Of a stretch of 64,000 nt of DNA, positions 23,639 to 32,865 are shown piece by piece. The stretch spans positions 2,542,001 to 2,606,000 of the forward strand of contig NZ_CP078013.2 in NCBI RefSeq assembly GCF_024112395.2, in the 5' to 3' direction. The stretch's first letter is position 1. Each line of letters starts with the position of its first letter. The translations under genes were made by a program, and so were the position numbers. The notes beneath the pieces were generated by a model. The model worked only from the letters and a program-made list of their open reading frames with translations, searched no databases and was not told the origin of the DNA. The stretch comes from Pseudomonas pergaminensis. GTDB taxonomy: Bacteria > Pseudomonadota > Gammaproteobacteria > Pseudomonadales > Pseudomonadaceae.

Positions 23639-24790
23639 ATGGAAAAGTCAACCTTAAGCAAACTAGGAATGCTCGCCACACTGGCCATCGCCATAGGCCT
23701 GATCATCTACACGATCCAAGCTCCCGCCGACGCCCCCCAATACCTGACCGCCACCGCCGAACGCGGTGACATCGAAAACGCCGTCCTCGCCACAGGCCTG
23801 CTCGAAGGCATCAAACAGGTCGACGTGGGCGCCCAAGTCTCCGGCCAATTGAAATCCCTCAAGGTCAAGGTCGGTGACAAGGTCAAGAAGGGCCAGTGGC
23901 TCGCCGAAATCGACCCGCTGATCCTGCAAAACACCCTGCGCAAAGCCCAGGTCGACGAAGAAAACCTCCAGGCCCAACGCCGCGCCACAGCGGCCCAACT
24001 CAAGCAAGCCAAGTCAGTGTACGAACGCTACAAGGGCCTGCAGGATGACGAATCAGTGTCGCGCCAGGATTTCGAAGACGCCGAGTCCACCTTCCAAGTG
24101 CAACAAGCCAACCTCTTGTCCCTGGACGCCCAGATCAAAAGCGCCCATATCCAGATCGACACCGCTAAGGTCAACCTGGCCTACACCCGCATCGTCGCGC
24201 CCATCGACGGCGATGTGGTAGGCATCGTCACCCAGGAAGGCCAGACCGTGATCGCCAATCAACTGGCGCCCGTGCTGCTCAAGCTGGCGGACCTGGACAC
24301 CATGACCGTCAAGGCCCAGGTCTCCGAGGCCGATGTGATTCATATCAGCCCCGGCCAGCAGGTCTACTTCACCATCCTCGGCGAGGCCGACAAACGCTAC
24401 TACGCCAAGCTGCGCGGCACCGAACCGGCACCGCAAAACTTTCTCGAAACCCAGACCGCCGGCACGCCCAAGCAGAACACGGCGGTGTTCTACAACGCGC
24501 TGTTCGATGTGCCCAACCCCGATCACCGCCTGCGCATCGCCATGACCGCCCAGGTGCGTATCGTGCTCGACACGGCCCAGGCTGCGTTGATGGTGCCAGT
24601 GGCGGCGCTGGGTGCACGCAACAACGACGGCAGCTACTCGCTGCGGGTGCTGGATGCCAAGGGCAAGGCGGTGTCGCGGGCGGTGAAGACCGGGATCAAC
24701 AACAACGTCAAGGTGCAGATCCTCGACGGCCTGGCCGAAGGCGACAAGGTGGTGATCGGCGACGCCACGCCAGCCGTGGCGGGGAATTGA
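23639..24790 (+). CDS. macA: MacA-type periplasmic adaptor of the lipopeptide exporter
   Basis: This 383-residue HlyD/RND-type membrane fusion protein has one N-terminal membrane anchor (about residues 8-27), a biotinyl-lipoyl-like segment around VSGQLKSLKVKVGDKVKKGQ, a coiled-coil hairpin (about 95-190) and a beta-barrel part. It links MacB in the inner membrane to a TolC-like outer-membrane channel, which is not encoded in this window. The ATG at 23639 was chosen because it gives the expected MEKSTLSKLG anchor start and has AAAGG upstream; the frame continues upstream only into repeat element A. It is four bases from macB and follows the synthetase, so export of the lipopeptide is the likely role. 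Confidence 0.92.
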   Translation: MEKSTLSKLGMLATLAIAIGLIIYTIQAPADAPQYLTATAERGDIENAVLATGLLEGIKQVDVGAQVSGQLKSLKVKVGDKVKKGQWLAEIDPLILQNTLRKAQVDEENLQAQRRATAAQLKQAKSVYERYKGLQDDESVSRQDFEDAESTFQVQQANLLSLDAQIKSAHIQIDTAKVNLAYTRIVAPIDGDVVGIVTQEGQTVIANQLAPVLLKLADLDTMTVKAQVSEADVIHISPGQQVYFTILGEADKRYYAKLRGTEPAPQNFLETQTAGTPKQNTAVFYNALFDVPNPDHRLRIAMTAQVRIVLDTAQAALMVPVAALGARNNDGSYSLRVLDAKGKAVSRAVKTGINNNVKVQILDGLAEGDKVVIGDATPAVAGN

Positions 24791-24793
24791 CGC

Positions 24794-26752
24794 ATGACCC
24801 AGCCACTGTTGGAACTCAAGGGCATCACCCGTAGCTTCATGGCCGGCGAGCGTGAATTCATCGCGCTCAAGGGCATCGACCTGACAATTCATGCCGGGGA
24901 AATGGTCGCGATCATTGGCGCCTCGGGGTCCGGTAAATCGACCCTGATGAACATCCTCGGCGGCCTGGATTACGCCAGCGCCGGCAGCTATAAAATCAAC
25001 GGCATCGAAACCCGTTCATTGGGTGATGAGCAGTTGGCGGAACTGCGCCGCGATTACTTCGGGTTCATCTTCCAGCGCTACCATTTGCTGGCGCACTTGA
25101 GCGCCTTGCACAACGTGGAAATGCCGGCGATTTATGCCGGCACACCGGAAACCGCGCGTCACAGCCGGGCGCGGGAGTTGCTTGCGCGCCTGGGTCTGGC
25201 GGGTCACACCACCCACCGTCCCAGCCAGCTCTCGGGGGGGCAGCAGCAACGGGTGAGTATCGCCCGCGCGTTGATGAACGGCGGCGAAGTGATCCTCGCC
25301 GACGAACCTACCGGCGCCCTCGACACCCACAGCGGCAAGGAGGTAATGCGCATCCTCGCCGAGCTGCACGCGGCCGGGCACACGGTGATTATTGTCACCC
25401 ACGACCCCAAGGTCGCGGCGAATGCCCAGCGCATTGTCGAGGTCAGTGATGGCGAGATTGTCAGCGACAAGGCCAACGACAGTGTCGGCCTGGAACTGCC
25501 CAGCGAAACCCCGATAGAGCCCAAGCGCAGTGGCGCCCGGCGCCTGGTGGCAAGCCTGGGGTTGTTCAAGGAGGCCTTCAACATGGCCTGGGTTGCGCTG
25601 GTGTCCCATCGCATGCGCACATTGCTGACCATGCTCGGTATCGTCATCGGTATCACCTCGGTGGTGTCGATCTCGGCCATCGGTGAAGGCGCCAAGCGCT
25701 ATGTGCTCAAGGACATCCAGGCGATCGGCAGCAACACCATCGATATCTTTTCCGGCACCAGTTTTGGCGACAGCCGTGCTTCGGCCATCGAGACGTTGAT
25801 GCCGTCGGATGTGGACGCGTTGAACCAGCTGTATTACGTCGACAGCGCCACGCCGGTGGTGGGCCGCAACCTGTTGCTGCGTTTTGGCAATATCGACCTG
25901 GACGCCCAGGTAAATGGCGTGAGCGAGCGCTATTTCAAGGTCAAGGGCCTCAAGCTCGAAGCCGGTATCGCCTTCAGCGAAAGCGACGCACGGCGCCAGG
26001 CCCAGGTAGTGGTGATCGACCACAACACCCGGCACCGCTTGTTCGGCCCAAACGTCGACCCGCTGGGCCAGGTGATCCTGGTGGGCAACCTGCCGTGCAC
26101 GGTGATCGGGGTGACTGCCGACAACAAGAATATGTTCGCCGCCAGCAAGGCGTTGAACGTATGGGTGCCCTATGAGACGGCGGCGGGGCGTTTGCTTGGG
26201 CAGCGCCACCTGGACAGCATCACCGTGCGCATCAAGGACGGCCAGCCGAGCAAGGTGGTGGAAGACAACGTCAACAAGCTGATGCTGCAACGCCACGGTA
26301 CCAAGGACTTCTTCACCAACAACCTCGACAGCATCATGCAGACCGTGCAGAAAACCAGCCGCTCCCTGGCGCTGTTGCTGTCGTTGATCGCCGTGATTTC
26401 GCTGCTGGTGGGCGGTATCGGGGTGATGAATATCATGTTGGTGTCTGTCACCGAGCGTACCCGCGAGATCGGCATTCGCATGGCGGTCGGCGCGCGCCAG
26501 TCGGACATTCGCCAGCAGTTCCTGGTGGAAGCAGTGATGGTGTGCCTGATCGGCGGGCTGATCGGGATCTCGCTGTCCTATGCCCTGGGCTTTCTGTTTT
26601 CGTTGTTCGTGAAGGAATGGGAAATGGTGTTTTCCCTGGGCTCGATCATCACGGCGTTTGCCTGTTCGACGTTGATCGGCATTGTGTTTGGCTTTGTGCC
26701 GGCCAGGAATGCGGCGCGGCTGGACCCGATCGAGGCGCTTGCCAGAGATTGA
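24794..26752 (+). CDS. macB: MacB-type ABC exporter (ATPase fused to permease)
   Basis: This 652-residue inner-membrane protein has an N-terminal ABC ATPase with Walker A GASGSGKST, signature LSGGQQQR and Walker B VILADEPTGALD. A permease follows, with a first membrane helix near residue 275, a large periplasmic domain and three C-terminal helices carrying the MacB/FtsX-type segment TERTREIGIRMAVGAR. It follows macA after three bases. In viscosin and massetolide producers the homologous pair lies directly after the last synthetase and exports the lipopeptide, so the same role is inferred here. Confidence 0.94.
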   Translation: MTQPLLELKGITRSFMAGEREFIALKGIDLTIHAGEMVAIIGASGSGKSTLMNILGGLDYASAGSYKINGIETRSLGDEQLAELRRDYFGFIFQRYHLLAHLSALHNVEMPAIYAGTPETARHSRARELLARLGLAGHTTHRPSQLSGGQQQRVSIARALMNGGEVILADEPTGALDTHSGKEVMRILAELHAAGHTVIIVTHDPKVAANAQRIVEVSDGEIVSDKANDSVGLELPSETPIEPKRSGARRLVASLGLFKEAFNMAWVALVSHRMRTLLTMLGIVIGITSVVSISAIGEGAKRYVLKDIQAIGSNTIDIFSGTSFGDSRASAIETLMPSDVDALNQLYYVDSATPVVGRNLLLRFGNIDLDAQVNGVSERYFKVKGLKLEAGIAFSESDARRQAQVVVIDHNTRHRLFGPNVDPLGQVILVGNLPCTVIGVTADNKNMFAASKALNVWVPYETAAGRLLGQRHLDSITVRIKDGQPSKVVEDNVNKLMLQRHGTKDFFTNNLDSIMQTVQKTSRSLALLLSLIAVISLLVGGIGVMNIMLVSVTERTREIGIRMAVGARQSDIRQQFLVEAVMVCLIGGLIGISLSYALGFLFSLFVKEWEMVFSLGSIITAFACSTLIGIVFGFVPARNAARLDPIEALARD

Positions 26753-26778
26753 GGTTTGTCAGCCAATAGAGATTAAAT

Positions 26779-26866
26779 GTGGGAGCGGGCTTGCTCGCGA
26801 ATGCGGTAGTTCAGCCAATGAATCCGTTGACTGACACACTGCATTCGCGAGCAAGCCCGCTCCCAC
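26779..26866. repeat. REPIN downstream of macB
   Basis: A GTGGGAGCGGGCTTGCTCGC arm at 26779 and its complement ending at 26866 form a hairpin-capable pair between the convergent macB and LuxR genes. Confidence 0.85.
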
Positions 26867-26884
26867 ATTTTGAACAGGTATGTC

Positions 26885-27568
26885 TTAAAAGCCTGTGTTG
26901 TCCTCAGTGGCATACATCCATCGCAACAACGAATGCCGCCCGCTGATCCCCAGTTTGATCGACGCGCGCTTCAGGTAGCTCTCGATGGTGTTGACCTTCA
27001 AGGCCAACTGCTCCGCCAACTCCGGCGCGGTCCGCCCGGCGAGCAGGCCCACGCACACCTCAAGCTCACGGTTGGAGAGGGTCAACCCCGACTGTACCAA
27101 CCGTTCTTCGATGCGCCTGCGCAGGGTTTCGAGGCCCTGGTTTTCCGGCACCACCGCGTCGCTGTCCTGACGGCACGGTTGGATCGCGGCGATGTGCTTT
27201 TCGACCATGGGCAACAGCAAGGTGGAGAAGTCCTGCAGCATGCTGCGTTCCTGCGGCGAAAAACTCTCGGACTGGTGTGTGCGGTACACCGACAGCACAT
27301 AGCGCACGTCATCCCGGCGCCGGGTGAGGTGCAGTTCTGCTGCGGGTTGTTCTTCGTCGAGGGTCGCGACCGAGTCGGTATAGATCGGGCTGATCTTGCG
27401 ACGAGTGTGCCCGTCGGCGCTGATCTGCAATTGCGTGATATGGGTGGCATCCACGGCCAGTTGAGTGAGGATGAGGTCATGCAGCATGCGTGGAAAATGG
27501 CGGCTGCCGGTGCTGGCGATGACCTTGCCAATATGAGGGAACAACTGTGCGTTCATCAATTCGTCCAT
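26885..27568 (-). CDS. viscBCR: LuxR-type regulator of lipopeptide synthesis
   Basis: This 227-residue protein has a C-terminal LuxR helix-turn-helix (about residues 160-220: LSNRELEVCVGLLAGRTAPE, then VNTIESYLKRA). The N-terminal part lacks a recognisable acyl-homoserine-lactone domain. Orphan regulators of this type flank Pseudomonas lipopeptide loci, and the one downstream of macAB in viscosin and massetolide producers activates the synthetase genes. The position and convergent orientation here are the same. Two starts are possible: 27568 (used here) and 27556, giving MNAQLFPHIG; the second has a weak GGAC upstream. The symbol is by position and family, not by identity. Confidence 0.85.
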   Translation of the reverse strand: MDELMNAQLFPHIGKVIASTGSRHFPRMLHDLILTQLAVDATHITQLQISADGHTRRKISPIYTDSVATLDEEQPAAELHLTRRRDDVRYVLSVYRTHQSESFSPQERSMLQDFSTLLLPMVEKHIAAIQPCRQDSDAVVPENQGLETLRRRIEERLVQSGLTLSNRELEVCVGLLAGRTAPELAEQLALKVNTIESYLKRASIKLGISGRHSLLRWMYATEDNTGF

Positions 27569-27712
27569 GAGGCGTGCAGGTATTCGGCTTCATAGCGGCG
27601 GGGATTAAAAGTGCAAGCCAATGCGAATAACCTAGCGTAATAGTCCTTCCCGCCGGAACCTATGCTAGTACAGCCTGGCGGCGGGAAGGGGATCCAATCC
27701 GAAAAAATCAGA

Positions 27713-28948
27713 TTAAAAGCTCACAAGCTTAGAAGGACACGTCAGGGTACGGCTGCACTTGGCCAGCGCCTGCTGCACATCCGCCAGCAGGTCGGCGATA
27801 TCTTCCAGGCCCACCGACAAGCGCACCAACCCTTCGCTGATGCCGTGTGCCGCCCGTTGCTCCGGGGTGTAGGTGGAATGGGTCATGCTCGCCGGGTGTT
27901 GGGCGAGTGACTCGGCATCGCCCAGGCTGACGGCGCGGGTGAACAGCTTGAGGGCATTCATGAAGCGCCGGCCGGTGTCGATTCCGCCTTTGAGTTCAAA
28001 CGCGATCATGCCCCCAGGCAATTTCATTTGCCGCGTCGCCAGTTCGTATTGAGGGAACGAGCGTAGCCCGGGGTACGTCACCCACTCCACGGCCGGGTGC
28101 GCCTGCAAGGCTTCGGCCACCGCCTGGGCATTGCTGCAATGGCGGTCCATGCGCAGGGCCAGGGTCTTGAGACCACGCATCAACAGCGAGGCGTCCTGGG
28201 GCGACATCACCGCGCCGGTCAAGTCCTTGAGGCCTTGCAGGCGAATCCGCTGGGCCAGGGCCTGGCTGCTCACGGCGATGCCGGCCGTGATATCGCCGTG
28301 GCCGCTGAGGTATTTGGTGGCCGAATGCACCACCACGTCGGCACCCAGGTCCAGCGGGCGTTGCAGGTAGGGTGTGCAGTAGGTGTTGTCGACCACCACG
28401 GTGACATTCGGCTGTTGGTGGGCGAGGGCGGCCACGGCGGCGATGTCCACCAGCTGCAGGGTGGGGTTGGCCGGGGTCTCGCAATAGATCATGCGGGTGG
28501 CGGGGCTGAGCGCGGCTTGCAGGGCCGCCAGGTCCGTGAGGTCGACATGCCGCACCTTGATGCCGAATTCACCGATGCCATGGTGCAGCAGGGCGAAGGT
28601 GCACCCGTACAGCGTCTGGCTGACGATCACTTCATCGCCGGGGCGCAGCAGGGTCCAGAACGTCGCGGCGATCGCGCCCATGCCAGAACTGAACGCCACT
28701 GCGGCCTCACCGTTTTCCAGGGTCGCCATGCGCGATTCCAGCAGCGCCAGCGTCGGGTTGGAGATCCGTGTGTAGAAGTGCCCGTCGGCTTCGCCGGCAA
28801 AGCATGCGGCGCCGTATTCGGCGGTGGGGAACGCAAAGGTGGCAGATAGGTAGATCGGCGGAACGAGCGCGCCGTGGTGGTCCTTGGGGTCGTAGCCGTG
28901 GTGGATGGCGCGGGTGGAAAAGCCGAATGTGTTGTGTTTATTGTTCAT
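27713..28948 (-). CDS. mdeA: L-methionine gamma-lyase (PLP enzyme)
   Basis: This 411-residue cytoplasmic enzyme of the Cys/Met metabolism PLP family converts methionine to methanethiol, 2-oxobutyrate and ammonia. The PLP lysine is in SATKYLSGHGD (K212). Tyr59, Arg61, Tyr114 and Asp187 fit known active-site positions. Cys116 in LYGCTFALLHHG is the residue that marks methionine gamma-lyase rather than cystathionine lyases. A short C-terminal tail (CSRTLTCPSKLVSF) goes beyond the usual end of about 398 residues. The ATG at 28948 has AAGGAGCG upstream on the coding strand. It is divergent from an Lrp-type gene, as in the mdeA-mdeR locus of P. putida. Confidence 0.93.
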   Translation of the reverse strand: MNNKHNTFGFSTRAIHHGYDPKDHHGALVPPIYLSATFAFPTAEYGAACFAGEADGHFYTRISNPTLALLESRMATLENGEAAVAFSSGMGAIAATFWTLLRPGDEVIVSQTLYGCTFALLHHGIGEFGIKVRHVDLTDLAALQAALSPATRMIYCETPANPTLQLVDIAAVAALAHQQPNVTVVVDNTYCTPYLQRPLDLGADVVVHSATKYLSGHGDITAGIAVSSQALAQRIRLQGLKDLTGAVMSPQDASLLMRGLKTLALRMDRHCSNAQAVAEALQAHPAVEWVTYPGLRSFPQYELATRQMKLPGGMIAFELKGGIDTGRRFMNALKLFTRAVSLGDAESLAQHPASMTHSTYTPEQRAAHGISEGLVRLSVGLEDIADLLADVQQALAKCSRTLTCPSKLVSF

Positions 28949-29071
28949 GTCGGACGCTCCTTATTTCCTACAATGCTATGCTCATAACCAGAGATGAACT
29001 TTGCAATGTTTGCTGCTAATTCCTGCGTCCTGGGATGAAAAACCTCGAAAAATAACAATCAGAGGCACGTT
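28949..29071. promoter_or_regulatory. Divergent mdeA-mdeR control region
   Basis: The gap of 123 bases between the two divergent genes is AT-richer than its surroundings and must hold both promoters. Lrp-family regulators generally bind such intergenic regions. I cannot point to a certain operator. Confidence 0.5.
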
Positions 29072-29542
29072 ATGCCCGTCAGTCTCGACCGTACCGATAA
29101 AGCACTTTTAAACGCGTTGCAGGGCAATGCCCGGCTCACCGTGGCCGAGTTGGCCGACCGCGTTTCCCTGACCACCTCGCCGTGTTGGCGGCGGGTGCGC
29201 AACCTGGAAGAGAGTGGGGTGATCAGTGGGTATCAGGCGATCCTCTCGCCCAAGGCGTTGGGGTATGGGGTGACGGCGTTTGTCAGCATCATGATGGAGA
29301 GTCATACCCAAGAAATTGCCCGGGCGTTTGAGCGGCGGTTGTTGGAGATTCCGGAGATTGTGGCGTGTCATAACGTGTCGGGGCGGTATGATTTTTTGTT
29401 GGAAGTGGTGGCTAGGGATTTGGAGTCGTTTGGGGAGTTTGCGCGGGAGGTGTTGCAGACGTTGCCTTGCGTTAAGGAGATTTATTCGAGTTTTTCTTAT
29501 AAGTCGGTGAGGGCTTTGAGGGTGATTCCGTTGCCGGGGTGA
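29072..29542 (+). CDS. mdeR: Lrp/AsnC-family regulator, probably of methionine gamma-lyase
   Basis: This 156-residue protein has an N-terminal winged helix-turn-helix (LDRTDKALLNALQGNARLT, then TTSPCWRRVRNLEESGVI) and a C-terminal ligand-binding RAM domain (about 70-150, with VSGRYDFLLEV). The ATG has AGAGGCACG upstream. Its divergent position next to mdeA matches P. putida MdeR, which activates methionine breakdown. Codons in the last third become G/T-richer than in neighbouring genes. Confidence 0.88.
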   Translation: MPVSLDRTDKALLNALQGNARLTVAELADRVSLTTSPCWRRVRNLEESGVISGYQAILSPKALGYGVTAFVSIMMESHTQEIARAFERRLLEIPEIVACHNVSGRYDFLLEVVARDLESFGEFAREVLQTLPCVKEIYSSFSYKSVRALRVIPLPG

Positions 29543-29562
29543 TGGGGGGTGTGTTGTGTTGT

Positions 29563-30311
29563 GTACATATCCGTTGCTTCGGTAACGGCTACCTATGGTT
29601 CCGCTCTTACAGCGGGTCACTTTTGGAAGGACCCAAAAGTAACCAAAAGGTCCTCGCCCCAACACTCGGCACCTCGCTTAGGCTCGGTGTGCCCTCACTC
29701 CGGCTTGAATCCGTGGGCCGCCGCCACGCGCCATCCATGGCGCGGGGCGGCTAACCCGGCGTCCTGCCGGGTTACCCACGGATTCAAGCCTGCGTTCGGC
29801 CAGCGTGTTTGACGGGGCGCCTAAGATCAAGAGCGACTCGCTTCGCATCGTGGATACGCGGTCCATTGTAGGAGCCGGCTTGCCGGCGAAAAACGTGAGA
29901 GCGCCGCGTTTTGCTTGGTTCCCCCGCGTCATCGTTAACGACCATCGCCGGCAAGCCGGCTCCTACAGGACCGCGTTTGCTTTTGCCTTTGCTTCACACC
30001 ACTCAAGCCGGCTGTCAGGCCGCTGTGCTTTTGCTTTTGATTTTGATCTTAGGCGCCCCGTTAAACACGCTGGCCGGAATTCGACAGGGATTTGGGGGGT
30101 AAACCGGCAGGGATGCCGGTTTAGCCGCCCCGCGCCATGGATGGCGCGTGGCGGCGGCCCCCAAATACCTGTCGGATTACGGGCACACCGAGCCTAAGCG
30201 AGGTGCCGAGTGTTGGGGCAAGAGCCCTTTGGTTACTTTGGGGCTTTTCCAAAGTGACCCGCCGTAAGGGCGGAACCATAGGTAGCCGTTACCCAAATAA
30301 CGGATATGTAC
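29563..30311. repeat. Long inverted-repeat element B
   Basis: The element is 749 bp with the same GTACATATCCGTT and AACGGATATGTAC ends as element A. Both arms carry the conserved CTTAGGCTCGGTGTGCC-type segment, a GCGCCATCCATGGCGC palindrome and a GGCGCCTAAGATCAA stretch near the middle. The centre holds a REPIN (29868-29966). The region 29543-30416 contains no credible gene apart from this element. Confidence 0.8.
29868..29966. repeat. REPIN inside element B
   Basis: GTAGGAGCCGGCTTGCCGGC at 29868 and its complement ending at 29966 flank a spacer of about 60 bases. The REP subtype (GTAGGAGCCGG) differs from that in element A. Confidence 0.85.
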
Positions 30312-30416
30312 TCAACAAAACACGCCCCCCCGATACAGCACGTACATCCAATTTTCCCCACCCCATCCCCCCGCAAACTCCCTCATCGCTGAATCTTCAA
30401 GGCAGAGGGACACCCC

Positions 30417-31007
30417 ATGGACCCAGCAACAAAACCCGGCCCCGACGAAGTCGTCACTCTGGTGGTCAAGCACCTCATCAAACCCGGCCTGGAGGCCGAC
30501 TACGAAGCCTGGCTGCGCCGCATCGTACGCATCGCCGGCGCGCGCCCTGGCCACCTCGGTGTCGACGTAGTGCGCGGCAAACAAGGCAACCTGGCGCTGT
30601 TCACCTGTGTGTTGCGCTACCGCTCCACCGATGACCTGGAAACCTGGCTCGACTCCCCCGAGCGCAAAACCCTGATTGCCGAAGCCACCCCGATGCTCGC
30701 CGAGGGCGACAACACCGAAATCGGCGCGGTCAACGAATTCTGGTTCAACCCCGAAACCCCAAACGCCGCCAAGCCACCGCGCTGGAAGCAGGCGGTCGTC
30801 ACCCTGTGCGTGATCCTGCCGCTGACCCTGCTGGTGCCCATCGTGTGGGGCCCGGTGCTGCGCCTGCACCCGTTTCTCTCCAACTACGTGGTCGCCACGT
30901 TCCTGGTGACCCTGACCATCGTCCTACTGGTGGTCTACCTGTTGATGCCGGCGGCCACCCGCCTGTTCGCTCCCTGGCTTGAAGCCTCTGTAAAGGAAAC
31001 CCTATGA
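30417..31007 (+). CDS. Antibiotic-biosynthesis-monooxygenase-domain protein with two membrane helices
   Basis: This 196-residue protein has an N-terminal ferredoxin-like ABM domain (about 10-110: VVKHLIKPGLEADYEAWLR, then RPGHLGVDVVRG) fused to two predicted membrane helices (about 125-145 and 156-178). ABM domains occur in heme oxygenases, quinone-forming monooxygenases and in proteins with no known reaction; no cofactor site can be assigned here. The ATG follows GCAGAGGGACACCCC. Its stop overlaps the amidohydrolase start (ATGA), so these are one operon. The substrate is unknown. Confidence 0.85.
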   Translation: MDPATKPGPDEVVTLVVKHLIKPGLEADYEAWLRRIVRIAGARPGHLGVDVVRGKQGNLALFTCVLRYRSTDDLETWLDSPERKTLIAEATPMLAEGDNTEIGAVNEFWFNPETPNAAKPPRWKQAVVTLCVILPLTLLVPIVWGPVLRLHPFLSNYVVATFLVTLTIVLLVVYLLMPAATRLFAPWLEASVKETL

Positions 31008-32842
31008 ACGCCGATCTGATTTTGTTCAATGGCCAGTTCCACACCGTGGACCGTGAAAACCCGCGTGCCACCGCTGTCGCGATCCGCGAGGGGCGCTTTG
31101 TCGCCGTGGGCACCGACGGTGAAGCCATGGCCCTGCGTGGCAGTGGCACCCAGGTCATCGACCTCAAGGGCCGCACCGTCATCCCCGGCCTCAATGACTC
31201 CCACCTGCACCTGATCCGTGGTGGGTTGAACTACAACCTCGAACTGCGTTGGGAAGGTGTGCCGTCCCTGGCCGATGCCCTGCGCATGCTCAAGGACCAG
31301 GCCGACCGCACGCCCACCCCGCAATGGGTACGCGTGGTGGGTGGCTGGAACGAATTCCAGTTCGCCGAAAAACGCATGCCGACCCTGGAAGAGTTAAACC
31401 AGGCCGCGCCCGATACGCCAGTGTTCGTATTGCACCTGTACGACCGCGCCTTGCTCAACCGTGCCGCCCTGCGCGTGGCCGGCTACACCAAGGACACGCC
31501 GAACCCGCCGGGCGGCGAGATCGTGCGCGACAGCAACGGCAACCCCACCGGCATGCTGGTGGCGCGCCCGAATGCGATGATCCTGTATTCGACCCTGGCC
31601 AAGGGCCCGAAACTGCCGCTGGAATACCAGGTCAACTCGACCCGCCAGTTCATGCGCGAACTCAATCGCCTGGGGCTCACCAGCGCCATCGACGCCGGCG
31701 GCGGTTTCCAGAACTACCCCGATGACTACGCGGTGATCGAGCAACTGGCCAAGGACGAACAGTTGACGGTGCGCATCGCCTACAACCTGTTCACCCAGAA
31801 GCCCAAGGAAGAACTCAGCGATTTCAAGAACTGGACTGGCAGCGTCACCCTGCACCAGGGCGATGACTACCTGCGCCACAACGGCGCCGGCGAGATGCTG
31901 GTGTTCTCGGCGGCGGACTTCGAGGACTTCCCCGAGCCACGCCCGGACCTGCCGCTGACCATGGAGCAGGAACTGGAGCCGGTGGTGCGCCACCTGGTGG
32001 AGCAGCGTTGGCCGTTCCGCCTGCACGCCACGTATGACGAGTCCATCTCGCGCATGCTCGACGTGTTCGAGAAGGTCAACCGCGACATTCCGTTCAATGG
32101 CCTGCCATGGTTCTTCGACCACGCCGAAACCATCACCCCAAAAAACATCGAGCGTGTACGCGCCCTCGGCGGTGGTATCGCGATCCAGGACCGCATGGCG
32201 TTCCAGGGCGAATACTTCGTCGAGCGTTACGGCGCCAAGGCCGCCGAGGCCACGCCGCCGATCAAGCGCATGCTTGCCGAAGGCGTGCCGGTCGGGGCGG
32301 GCACCGATGCGACCCGCGTGTCCAGCTACAACCCATGGACTTCGCTGTACTGGATGGTCAGTGGCCGTACCGTCGGCGGCCTGGAGCTGCATGCCGAAGG
32401 CTTGCCGCGCCTTACCGCGCTGGAATTGTTTACCCATGGCAGCGCCTGGTTCTCATCCGAACAGGGCAAGAAAGGCCAGATCAAGGTCGGGCAGTTGGCG
32501 GACGTGGCGGCCCTGTCGGCAGACTTCTTCAGCGTCGATGAAGAAGCGATCAAGTGGATTGAATCGGTACTGACTGTGGTCGGCGGCAAGGTGGTCTACG
32601 GTGCCGGCGATTTCGAAGATTACGCGCCTCCCCGCGTCCCGGTGCTGCCGGACTGGTCGCCAGTGGTCAAGGTGCCAGGGCACTGGCGCCCAAGTTCGCC
32701 GTTGCAGGCGCAGGTTCACCAATGCAGTGGCCCCTGCGGCGTGCATTCCCACAGCCATGAAAAGGCGCGTCTTTCCAGCGTGCCAGTCAGCGACTTCCAG
32801 GGTTTCTGGGGTGCGTTTGGCTGCTCGTGCTTTGCCTTCTAA
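31004..32842 (+). CDS. YtcJ-like metal-dependent amidohydrolase
   Basis: This 612-residue member of the amidohydrolase_3 group opens with a small beta-sandwich segment and then the metal-binding NDSHLHL (about residues 64-70). Later metal or catalytic segments include RLHATYDES, FFDHAET and GAGTDATR. No signal peptide is visible, so it is probably cytoplasmic. The C-terminal 40 or so residues are an unusual Cys/His-rich tail (HQCSGPCGVHSHSHEKA and GCSCFAF) beyond the barrel. It sits between the ABM membrane protein and an isochorismatase-family hydrolase. This suggests a catabolic or detoxifying route for an amide or cyclic amide, but the substrate is not known. Confidence 0.88.
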   Translation: MNADLILFNGQFHTVDRENPRATAVAIREGRFVAVGTDGEAMALRGSGTQVIDLKGRTVIPGLNDSHLHLIRGGLNYNLELRWEGVPSLADALRMLKDQADRTPTPQWVRVVGGWNEFQFAEKRMPTLEELNQAAPDTPVFVLHLYDRALLNRAALRVAGYTKDTPNPPGGEIVRDSNGNPTGMLVARPNAMILYSTLAKGPKLPLEYQVNSTRQFMRELNRLGLTSAIDAGGGFQNYPDDYAVIEQLAKDEQLTVRIAYNLFTQKPKEELSDFKNWTGSVTLHQGDDYLRHNGAGEMLVFSAADFEDFPEPRPDLPLTMEQELEPVVRHLVEQRWPFRLHATYDESISRMLDVFEKVNRDIPFNGLPWFFDHAETITPKNIERVRALGGGIAIQDRMAFQGEYFVERYGAKAAEATPPIKRMLAEGVPVGAGTDATRVSSYNPWTSLYWMVSGRTVGGLELHAEGLPRLTALELFTHGSAWFSSEQGKKGQIKVGQLADVAALSADFFSVDEEAIKWIESVLTVVGGKVVYGAGDFEDYAPPRVPVLPDWSPVVKVPGHWRPSSPLQAQVHQCSGPCGVHSHSHEKARLSSVPVSDFQGFWGAFGCSCFAF

Positions 32843-32865
32843 TCAAACCCCAAAGGAGTTACCCC

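Noticed and set aside
30417..31007. Tailoring enzyme of the lipopeptide (because of the antibiotic-biosynthesis-monooxygenase name)
   Set aside because: It lies beyond mdeA/mdeR and a repeat element, in a separate operon with hydrolases; viscosin-type peptides need no such oxidation.
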